Shown here: one piece after another, positions 57,312 through 64,000 of the stretch
Layout of the letters: each line of letters begins with the position of its first letter
How positions within the stretch are numbered: position 1 is the stretch's first letter
Assembly: GCF_902459665.1 (NCBI RefSeq)
Contig: NZ_CABPSL010000006.1
Span: forward strand, 1-64,000
Direction: 5' to 3'
Length of the DNA stretch: 64,000 nt
Source of the DNA: Pandoraea cepalis
GTDB taxonomy: Bacteria > Pseudomonadota > Gammaproteobacteria > Burkholderiales > Burkholderiaceae
Program-made: the position numbers and the translations under genes
The notes under the pieces: model-generated
Told to the model about the DNA's origin: nothing
What the model saw: only the letters and a program-made list of their open reading frames with translations
Database searches by the model: none

Positions 57312-58100
57312 TCAGGCCGCCATCGCCGCCTGGGTCGCCCACTCGTGCAACGACGCGGCATCCGCATGTGCGAACGCCTCGCCGATGAGCAGGACACTCG
57401 GCTGCGACGCGTCGAACCACGACGCCGCCAACCCTTGGCGAACATCGTCCAGCGTAAGGCGCACGCGTCGCTCGCGCGATGTCGTTGCGGCCTCCACGAT
57501 CGCCACGGGTGTCGCTGCGGGCTTGCCTGCCGCGATCAATTCCACTGCAATGCGCTGGGCACTGTCTCGTCCCATGTAATAGACGAGCGAATCGGCCGAC
57601 GCCTGCGCCGCGATCTCGGCCGACTCGGGCGCACGGCTTTGCGTGGCGAAGGCCACACTGCGGGACACGCCGCGCAGCGTCAGCGAACGCCCCAGCGCCG
57701 CCGCACTGGCCAGCGCCGCCGTAATGCCAGGCACGACTTCCACTGCAATGCCTGCCGCCTCCAGCGCGCGCAACTCCTCGTCGGCGCGACCGAACAGCAT
57801 CGGATCGCCGCCCTTCAAGCGCACCACCAGCGCGTGGGTCCGCGCGTGATCAATCAACTGCTTGTTGATGAAGTGCTGCGCACTCGATTGCCTCCCGCAA
57901 CGCTTCCCGACAGCAATGCGCTTGGCCTGCGGGCACAACGCCAGCATCTCGGGTTCGACCAGCGCGTCGTGCAGCACCACGTCGGCCTGAGCCAACAGTC
58001 GTGCGCCGCGCACCGTGATCAGATCGGCCGCGCCGGGGCCCGCCCCAACGAGATAGACCTTGCCCGGCGCCGTACCGGTTTGCGAGGAAGTCACCGTCAT
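57312..58100 (-). CDS. cobA: Uroporphyrinogen-III C-methyltransferase
   Basis: A 262-residue SAM-dependent methylase making precorrin-2. VYLVGAGPGAADLITVRGARLL and VRLKGGDPMLFGRADEEL are the two family motifs, with PGITAALASAAALGRSLT. It lacks the dehydrogenase/chelatase domain of CysG. The start MTVTSSQTG at 58100 suits the family, though ATGs 13 and 27 codons upstream exist and the SD is weak. It follows cysN by 84 bases in the sulfate operon, which ties it to sirohaem supply. Confidence 0.9.
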   Translation of the reverse strand: MTVTSSQTGTAPGKVYLVGAGPGAADLITVRGARLLAQADVVLHDALVEPEMLALCPQAKRIAVGKRCGRQSSAQHFINKQLIDHARTHALVVRLKGGDPMLFGRADEELRALEAAGIAVEVVPGITAALASAAALGRSLTLRGVSRSVAFATQSRAPESAEIAAQASADSLVYYMGRDSAQRIAVELIAAGKPAATPVAIVEAATTSRERRVRLTLDDVRQGLAASWFDASQPSVLLIGEAFAHADAASLHEWATQAAMAA

Positions 58101-58184
58101 GATGTCGCCATGGTTCGTGAGGATTGGCGCCGGCCCCATCCGGGGGACCGTGCGCCGGGTAACGCAATATGCAATACGCAATAA

Positions 58185-59486
58185 TTACGCCGCGAGGCTG
58201 CGGATCATGCCCGCTGCCACCGTGTGGTGCGTGGCTTCGTCGATCAACACGAACGCGCCCGTAGCCGGGTTCGCGTCATAGGTGTCGGCGGCCACCGGCT
58301 TCTGCAAGCTCAACTGCACACGGCCGATGTCGTTCATGGCGAGGGTCGCCTTGTCCGTGCCGTGCAAGAGCGTGCTGACGTCGAGCACCGTGTCCACGCT
58401 GCCGATCTTCACGTACACCGTGCTGGTCGCCTGCTTGAGCAGGTATTTGCGCTGCGGCGCGAGGGCATCCTCATCGAACCAGCACACGTCGGCCGCCAGT
58501 TTGCGCGACGGCGCCAGCGTGGAGGCGCTCGCCACCAACGTGTCGCCGCGCGACACATCCACGTCTTCCGTCAGACGAATCGTCACGCACTGCCCCGCAA
58601 ACGCTTCCTCGAGCAAGCCGCGCGGCCCGATGATCTCGGCGACGCTCGCCGTGCGGCCTGCCGGCAACACGCGCAGCGCCTGTCCGACACGCACCGAACC
58701 CGATTCCACGCGCCCCATGTAGCCGCGGAAGTCGTCGGCATGAGCGCCGTCCTGACGCGCCACCAGTTGCACCGGGAAGCGCAGTTCGCCGCCCGACTGC
58801 GCGACCGGCAGCGATTCGAGCATGTCGAGCAACGGTTCGTCCTGATACCACGGCATGCGCTCGCTCGCGTACACGATGTTGTCGCCCTTGAGCGCGGACA
58901 CGGGCACGAAGCGCACGTCCGCCAGCCCCAGGCGCTGCGCCAGATCCAGATAGGCGGCGCGAATGGCGTTGAACGCTGTCTCGCTGTAGTCGATCAGGTC
59001 CATCTTGTTGATGGCGACAATGACGTGCTGAAGGCCCAGCAGTTTGACGATGGCACTGTGGCGCTTCGTCTGCGCAAGCAACTCCGTGTGGCCGTCGACT
59101 TCGGTCACGCGCGTGGCATCGACCAGAATGATCGCGGCATGCGCCGTCGATGCGCCCGTGACCATGTTGCGCGTGTACTGCTCGTGGCCCGGCGTGTCGG
59201 CGATGATGAACTTGCGACGCGCGGTCGTGAAGTAGCGATAGGCGACGTCGATGGTAATGCCCTGCTCGCGCTCGGCTTCAAGGCCGTCGGTGAGCAGCGA
59301 GAAGTCGATGTCTTCGCCGGCGGTACGTTTGTGCTTGGCGCGTGCGATGGCGGAGAGCTGGTCGGTCAACACCGACTTGCTGTCGTACAGCAGACGGCCG
59401 ATCAACGTGCTTTTGCCGTCGTCAACGCTGCCTGCCGTGATGAAACGCAGCACGCCGAGGTCTTCCAGATGCGGGGTGAGGCTCAT
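58185..59486 (-). CDS. cysN: Sulfate adenylyltransferase subunit 1 (GTPase)
   Basis: A 433-residue EF-Tu-like GTPase that drives CysD. The P-loop is GSVDDGKSTLIGRLLYDSK, with DTPGHEQYTRNM (G3) and NKMDLIDYS (G4). The length shows that no CysC kinase domain is fused. It follows cysD by 99 bases. Confidence 0.95.
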   Translation of the reverse strand: MSLTPHLEDLGVLRFITAGSVDDGKSTLIGRLLYDSKSVLTDQLSAIARAKHKRTAGEDIDFSLLTDGLEAEREQGITIDVAYRYFTTARRKFIIADTPGHEQYTRNMVTGASTAHAAIILVDATRVTEVDGHTELLAQTKRHSAIVKLLGLQHVIVAINKMDLIDYSETAFNAIRAAYLDLAQRLGLADVRFVPVSALKGDNIVYASERMPWYQDEPLLDMLESLPVAQSGGELRFPVQLVARQDGAHADDFRGYMGRVESGSVRVGQALRVLPAGRTASVAEIIGPRGLLEEAFAGQCVTIRLTEDVDVSRGDTLVASASTLAPSRKLAADVCWFDEDALAPQRKYLLKQATSTVYVKIGSVDTVLDVSTLLHGTDKATLAMNDIGRVQLSLQKPVAADTYDANPATGAFVLIDEATHHTVAAGMIRSLAA

Positions 59487-59585
59487 GATGTCTTGACTCG
59501 ATTGCGTGGCCCCTGGCGCGGCGACTCTGCGCGCCCGGCGGGCCGATGTGTCTGTACTTAGGGCGGATGGCGGCGGTTCGGCGCC

Positions 59586-60533
59586 TTAGAAATAGCCCTG
59601 CTTTTTGCGCTGTTCCATCGCGGCTTCCGATGCCTGATCGTCCATGCGGGTGGCGCCGCGCTCGGTGATGTCGGTCACGGCCGTCTCGGCAATGATCTCC
59701 ACCGGGCTGGCGGCCACGCTGGCAACCGGGCACGTGCAACTGATGTCTCCGACGGTACGGAAGCGCACCGACGCCAGTTCGCTCGACTCGTCGTCCTGCT
59801 TCGGCGTGAGCGGCGTGACCGGCACGAGCAACCCGTTGCGACGCACGATTTCGCGCTCATGCGCGTAGTAGATCGACGGCAGGTCGAGGTTCTCGCGGGC
59901 GATGTATTGCCACACGTCCAGTTCGGTCCAATTCGAGATCGGGAACACGCGCAGGTGCTCGCCTTTGTGCAGACGCGCATTGAACAGGTGCCACAGTTCC
60001 GGACGCTGCGCCTTCGGATCCCACTGACCGAATTCGTCGCGGAACGAGAAGATGCGCTCTTTTGCGCGAGCCTTCTCTTCGTCGCGGCGCGCACCGCCGA
60101 TCATGGCGTCGTAGCCGTGTTCGGCGATGGTTTCGAGCAGCGTCACGGCCTGCGCCGCGTTGCGTGAATCGTTCTCGCGACGCAGGCGGACCGTGCCGCG
60201 CTCGATCGAATCTTCCACGTGACCTACGACCAGTTCGGCGCCGAGCGCCTTTGCGTGACGATCGCGGAACTCGATCACTTCCGGATAGTTGTGACCGGTG
60301 TCGATATGGACGAGCGGGAACGGCAGTACCGTCTTGCGGTTCGGGCCAAGACCAAAGGCCTTGAGCGCCAGGTGCAGCACCACGACCGAATCCTTGCCGC
60401 CCGAGAACAGCAGTGCGGGTTTGCGGCACTCCGCCACGACCTCGCGCAGGATGTACATCGATTCGGCTTCGAGCCAGTCCAGATGATCCATACGCGAGCC
60501 GTTGGCTTGCGCGACTTCGTGCATCGCACCCAT
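59586..60533 (-). CDS. cysD: Sulfate adenylyltransferase subunit 2
   Basis: A 315-residue ATP pyrophosphatase-type enzyme making APS from sulfate and ATP. The PP-loop FSGGKDSVVVLHLAL is present, and it ends with the typical C-terminal basic KKQGYF. AAGGAAGGGAACACT precedes the ATG. It lies 129 bases after cysH. Confidence 0.95.
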   Translation of the reverse strand: MGAMHEVAQANGSRMDHLDWLEAESMYILREVVAECRKPALLFSGGKDSVVVLHLALKAFGLGPNRKTVLPFPLVHIDTGHNYPEVIEFRDRHAKALGAELVVGHVEDSIERGTVRLRRENDSRNAAQAVTLLETIAEHGYDAMIGGARRDEEKARAKERIFSFRDEFGQWDPKAQRPELWHLFNARLHKGEHLRVFPISNWTELDVWQYIARENLDLPSIYYAHEREIVRRNGLLVPVTPLTPKQDDESSELASVRFRTVGDISCTCPVASVAASPVEIIAETAVTDITERGATRMDDQASEAAMEQRKKQGYF

Positions 60534-60662
60534 AGTGTTCCCTTCCTTGATGATTCCGAAATTTCCGTGATTCGATTCGTCACGATGCGTCGCCGCTTGA
60601 GCTCGTCACATCGTTATATGTCTTGCGGGTTCGCCCGATCCGCCTGCGCCGCGCCCGATGCC

Positions 60663-61454
60663 TCAGCTCGACTGCACGGACACCGGGATCTGGCTCAGGT
60701 TGCTTGCATGCAATCCGCATTCCTTGCTGTCGCGCGACTCCCACCACCAGCGCCCGGCGCGGCTGTCTTCCCCCGGGCGGATGGCACGCGTACACGGCTC
60801 GCAGCCGATGCTCGGGTAGCCGCGCGCATGCAGCGGGTTGACCGGCACGTCACGCGCCGTCAGATAGGCCCACACCTGCGCTTCGGTCCAGTCGAAGATC
60901 GGGTTGTACTTGGCGATGCCGCGGGCATCGTCGTGCTCGGCGAACGCCAGTTCCTCGCGCGTGACCGACTGCTCGCGTCGCTGGCCGGTGAGCCAGGCGT
61001 CGGCGTCGGCCAACGCGCGGCCCAGCGGCTCGACCTTGCGAATCTGGCAGCACGCCTTGCGCAGGTCCACACTTTCGTAGAACGCATTCGCACCGTGCTC
61101 GGCCACATACGTCTCGACGGCATCGGCCTGCGGCGCGTACTGCGCGACGTCGTAGCCATAGCGCGATTTGATCTGATCGAGCATGCCCAGCGTCTCGGCA
61201 TGCAAACGCCCGGTATTGAGCGTGAAGACGGTGATCGGCAGTTGCTGGCGCAGAATCACGTGCGTAATGAGCATGTCTTCAGCGGCCAGACTGCTGGCAA
61301 ACTTCACATTGCGATGCGAACCCGCGATGCGCGCGAGGCGCTCGGCCAGCACGGCTTCCATCTCGTCGAGCAGCGCCATGTCCTGATGCTCGGCATCGGC
61401 CCCGTTCGACGGTGTAGTCGCTTGCGTGGGTTCCCAGCGGGATTCGTTTCGCAT
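60663..61454 (-). CDS. cysH: Phosphoadenylyl/adenylyl-sulfate reductase, APS-type
   Basis: A 263-residue reductase. It contains KACCQIRKVEP and CEPCTRAIRPGEDSRAGRWWWE plus the C-terminal ECGLH. The two Cys pairs are the [4Fe-4S] ligands of APS reductases, absent from E. coli-type PAPS reductases. So it should reduce APS directly to sulfite, and no CysC kinase is needed, in line with none being present. AAGGAG precedes the ATG. It follows the TauE gene by 28 bases. Confidence 0.93.
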   Translation of the reverse strand: MRNESRWEPTQATTPSNGADAEHQDMALLDEMEAVLAERLARIAGSHRNVKFASSLAAEDMLITHVILRQQLPITVFTLNTGRLHAETLGMLDQIKSRYGYDVAQYAPQADAVETYVAEHGANAFYESVDLRKACCQIRKVEPLGRALADADAWLTGQRREQSVTREELAFAEHDDARGIAKYNPIFDWTEAQVWAYLTARDVPVNPLHARGYPSIGCEPCTRAIRPGEDSRAGRWWWESRDSKECGLHASNLSQIPVSVQSS

Positions 61455-61482
61455 GTCGCGAACTCCTTGTTGTCTGTGGGGG

Positions 61483-62259
61483 TCAGCCGACCAGCTTCAC
61501 TGCCGCGAGCGTGAGCGTTGCCGCCAGCGCCCCGCGCACCACGCGCTCGGGCAGATGACGGGTGAGCTTCGCACCCAGCCAGATCCCGGGCAGCGAGCCG
61601 ATCAACAGACTGCCGAGCAGTGCCCAGTGCACCGTCCCGAGCCAAATATGACCCAGCGCCGCAATGGCCGTCAGCGGCACCGCATACGCGATATCGGTTC
61701 CGGCGACTTCGGCCGGTTCCAACTGTGGGTACAGCATCAGAATCAGCGTCGCGCCAACGGCACCGGCGCCAATCGAAGAAATCGTGACGAGCACGCCGAT
61801 CACGGCGCCCACCAGCACGGTGGCCACGACTTGCTTGCGGCCCGTCAACTGCCAGTTCGGGTGGGTGCGCAGCGCCGCCAGCAGCTTGGCGCGGAACAGC
61901 AAGGAGAGCACCGTAAGCAGCACCGAGGCCGCGATCGTCAGCTTGATGACATGCAGCGCCGCGTCGTCGATGCCCCCCAGGTGCTTCAGGACAACGATCG
62001 TCACCAGCGCCGCCGGCAAGGCGCCGAGCGTGAGCCTGCGCACGACGTGCCACTTCACGTGGCCGTGTGAGCGATGCGCGACAGTGCCGAAGCTCTTGGT
62101 CACCGCCGCAAATGCCAGATCGGTGCCGACCGCGACCGGCGCCGCGTAGCCCAGCAGCAGCGTGAGCAGCGGCGTCATCAGCGAGCCCCCGCCGACGCCG
62201 GTCAGACCGACCAGCAGGCCGACGCCAAATCCGGAGAGGGGTTCGAGCCACAGCGACAT
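61483..62259 (-). CDS. TauE/SafE-family sulfite exporter
   Basis: A 258-residue membrane protein with about eight helices and the duplicated motif VGLTGVGGGSLMTPLL / TISSIGAGAVGATLIL of the TauE/SafE (DUF81) family. Members export sulfite, sulfoacetate or other anions. Its place at the head of the sulfate-assimilation operon suggests relief of excess sulfite or sulfur anion transport. In many relatives cysI stands in this region; it is absent here. Confidence 0.85.
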   Translation of the reverse strand: MSLWLEPLSGFGVGLLVGLTGVGGGSLMTPLLTLLLGYAAPVAVGTDLAFAAVTKSFGTVAHRSHGHVKWHVVRRLTLGALPAALVTIVVLKHLGGIDDAALHVIKLTIAASVLLTVLSLLFRAKLLAALRTHPNWQLTGRKQVVATVLVGAVIGVLVTISSIGAGAVGATLILMLYPQLEPAEVAGTDIAYAVPLTAIAALGHIWLGTVHWALLGSLLIGSLPGIWLGAKLTRHLPERVVRGALAATLTLAAVKLVG

Positions 62260-62296
62260 GTATGACGTTCCTGTTGGTGCTTAATGCCTGGCGGGA

Positions 62297-62327
62297 ATAA
62301 CGTTATCGAAACAGTGGCACCCACTGT
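62297..62327. promoter_or_regulatory. Two dyads in the divergent cysB/tauE promoter
   Basis: ATAACGTTAT (62297-62306) is a perfect palindrome, and ACAGTGG-CAC-CCACTGT (62311-62327) a perfect 7-bp inverted repeat. Both lie in an AT-rich 132-base gap between the sulfate operon and cysB. CysB-type regulators bind ATAA/TTAT-rich sites near their own gene, so the first is a plausible CysB site; the second has no clear owner. Confidence 0.45.
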
Positions 62328-62391
62328 AATGAAAACGCTATATACTTCAAACGAATTAAAAATTGTTTGTATATTTTCGAAAGTTATACAA

Positions 62392-63333
62392 ATGAACCTG
62401 CACCAGTTCCGCTTCGTGCGCGAAGCCGTTCGCCAGAATTTCAACCTGACCGCTGCCGCCAAGGCGCTGTTTACCTCCCAGCCGGGGGTTTCGAAGGCCA
62501 TCATCGAGCTGGAAGAAGAGCTTGGGGTGGACATCTTTGCCCGGCATGGCAAGCGCATCCGCAATCTGACCGAGCCCGGGCGCATCATTTTCGAGTCCGT
62601 CGAGCGAATCCTGCTGGAGGTGGAGAGCCTCAAGCGGATCGGCAAGGACTACGCCGCGCAGGATCAGGGCAGTCTGGCGATCGCCACGACGCATACGCAG
62701 GCGCGATATTCGCTGCCGCACGCGGTGGCCGAGTTCAAGAAGCGGTATCCGAAGGTGCGGCTCTCGATCTTGCAGGGGAGCCCGACGCAGATCGCAGAAA
62801 TGGTGCTGCACGACCAGGCGGATCTGGCCATCGCGACCGAAGCGATTGCCGGCTATAAGGATCTGGTGTCGCTGCCTTGCTATCAATGGCAGCACGTGGC
62901 CGTGGTACCGCCGGATCACCCGCTGCTGCAACTCCCGTCCGTCGGCATCGAGGATCTGGCGAAATATCCGCTGATTACTTATGACCCCCAATTCGCCGGC
63001 CGCGCCAAGATCGATCAGGCCTTCGCGCTGCGCCATGTCCAGCCGGACATCGTGCTCGAGGCGATCGACGCCGATGTCATCAAGACCTATGTCGAATTGG
63101 GGCTTGGCGTGGGGATTCTGGCGGGGGTGGCGTTCGATCCCGAGCGCGACCGTAACCTCCGGGCGCTCCAGGTCGGGCACCTCTTCGGCACGAACGTGAC
63201 GCGCGTCGCCCTCAAACAGGGCGCCTATCTGCGCGGCTACGTGTTCACGATGGTCGAACTGCTCTCGCCGATCCTGACGCGCAAGCTGGTCGAGCAAGCC
63301 TTGCGCGGCGAACACGAAAGTTACGAGCTTTAA
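62392..63333 (+). CDS. cysB: LysR-family regulator CysB
   Basis: A 313-residue CysB-type activator of sulfur assimilation. MNLHQFRFVREAVRQNFNLTAAAKAL...FTSQPGVSKAIIELEEELG is the CysB/Cbl helix-turn-helix, and TTHTQARYSLPHAVAEFKKRYPKV begins the inducer domain, where CysB proteins bind acetylserine and sulfate or thiosulfate. Divergence from the sulfate operon supports the call. No SD precedes the ATG; it lies in a very AT-rich leader. Confidence 0.93.
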   Translation: MNLHQFRFVREAVRQNFNLTAAAKALFTSQPGVSKAIIELEEELGVDIFARHGKRIRNLTEPGRIIFESVERILLEVESLKRIGKDYAAQDQGSLAIATTHTQARYSLPHAVAEFKKRYPKVRLSILQGSPTQIAEMVLHDQADLAIATEAIAGYKDLVSLPCYQWQHVAVVPPDHPLLQLPSVGIEDLAKYPLITYDPQFAGRAKIDQAFALRHVQPDIVLEAIDADVIKTYVELGLGVGILAGVAFDPERDRNLRALQVGHLFGTNVTRVALKQGAYLRGYVFTMVELLSPILTRKLVEQALRGEHESYEL

Positions 63334-63488
63334 GCCCTCCAGGGGCGTTGGGGAAACATAGCGCGCCGACGCCCGGTCACCGGGCGTGCCGCCCCTCGCA
63401 TTCCGCGGTGAGCCTGGCACTATTTTTCTTCGCTGGCCGAACGCAAGCGGTGCGGTATGCTTACGCGATTCGATCAACAGGAGACCCC

Positions 63489-64000
63489 ATGCGCTCACCT
63501 CTTCGCGGCATCCGCCTGTCGGGCGTGCTGCTTGCCCTGACCCTCGCCGGCGTTGTGACGGCGGCTCGCGCCGATATCACCGTCGGTATCGATCTGTCGT
63601 CGACCGGCCCGGCGGCCGCCATCGGTATCGCCAGCAAGAATGCCATGCAGCTTTGGCCTGACCATATTGGCGGGCAGAAGGCGCACTACCTCTTCCTTGA
63701 CGACGGCACCGACCCCGGTACGGCCGTGAAGAACGCGCGCAAATTCATCAGTGAGAACAAGGTCGACGTCATCGTTGGCCCGAACATTACGCCGAGCGCA
63801 CTGGCCATGCTCGACCCGATTTCGGAGGCCGAGACGCCGATGATCACCCTGATCGGTTCGGCCGTCGCCGTGGAGCCGCAGGATGCCAAGCGCCGGTGGG
63901 CCTTCAAGATGGCCGCGAACGATTCGGCGATGGCCGACGTGATGACGCGCTACATGGCCAACCACGGGATCAAGACGGTAGGCTTTATCGGCTTTGCCGA
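63489..64000 (+). CDS. LIV-type ABC transporter substrate-binding protein (cut by window edge)
   Basis: The first 170 residues are visible. The signal peptide MRSPLRGIRLSGVLLALTLAG...ARA is followed by DITVGIDLSSTGPAAAIGIASKN and DDGTDPGTAVKNARKFISENKVDVIVGPN, the LIV-binding-protein fold. CAGGAG precedes the ATG. It is not a copy of the binding protein at 23298-24557: the two differ throughout. Whether transporter genes follow is outside the window. Confidence 0.88.
   Translation, partial: MRSPLRGIRLSGVLLALTLAGVVTAARADITVGIDLSSTGPAAAIGIASKNAMQLWPDHIGGQKAHYLFLDDGTDPGTAVKNARKFISENKVDVIVGPNITPSALAMLDPISEAETPMITLIGSAVAVEPQDAKRRWAFKMAANDSAMADVMTRYMANHGIKTVGFIGFA

Overview
The window is chromosomal DNA of a high-GC Burkholderiales bacterium. 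Gene content and order (serC-pheA-tyrA-aroA ... cmk-rpsA-ihfB-lapA-lapB-ugd-hldA-hldD, pepA-holC-DUF2486, cysH-cysD-cysN-cobA) fit Burkholderiaceae; Pandoraea is my best guess, but no 16S or other marker is present to confirm it. Almost every base is accounted for by ordinary, intact genes. I see no phage, IS element, CRISPR array, rRNA or tRNA.

Layout. 1-6 kb: start of etfB with an ACGTTAACGT operator, an alpha/beta hydrolase, ferredoxin-NADP reductase, a crotonase, an HDAC-like deacetylase and MltB. 6-16 kb (minus strand): cysM, a ComEA-like protein with a histone-like tail, the LPS-core precursor genes hldD-hldA-ugd, the LPS-assembly regulators lapB-lapA, then ihfB, rpsA and cmk. 16.5-24.9 kb: an accessory block placed between cmk and aroA, which are normally neighbours. 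It holds a complete LIV-type ABC transporter followed by a DctB/DctD-like two-component system. Upstream of its first gene are a very good sigma-54 promoter, a dyad at an enhancer-like distance, a 9-codon leader ORF with a strong ribosome-binding site, and overlapping hairpins. 25-30 kb: aroA, tyrA, pheA and serC (aromatic amino acid and serine synthesis; hisC is absent from its usual place). 30-37 kb: a DUF2059 protein, gyrA, an OmpA protein, a ferritin-like protein, an EVE protein and a SIMPL protein.

37-45.3 kb: a malonate-use cluster. A divergent GntR regulator faces a TRAP transporter (dctPQM type), malonyl-CoA decarboxylase, a crotonase and malonyl-CoA synthetase. Two GTATAC-centred sites lie in the divergent promoter. 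45-52 kb: lgt, a LysR regulator and two consecutive, dissimilar dihydroxy-acid dehydratases (ilvD), then a small cytochrome c. 52-57 kb: the overlapping pepA-holC-DUF2486 operon, divergent from lptF-lptG-cbiX. 57-63 kb: sulfate assimilation (tauE-like exporter, cysH of the APS-reductase type, cysD, cysN, cobA), divergent from cysB. The window ends inside a periplasmic binding-protein gene.

The most interesting part is the sigma-54-driven LIV transporter with its own DctBD-type sensor and activator and a possible leader-peptide attenuator. The individual families are known; the combination and its ligand are what deserve testing.
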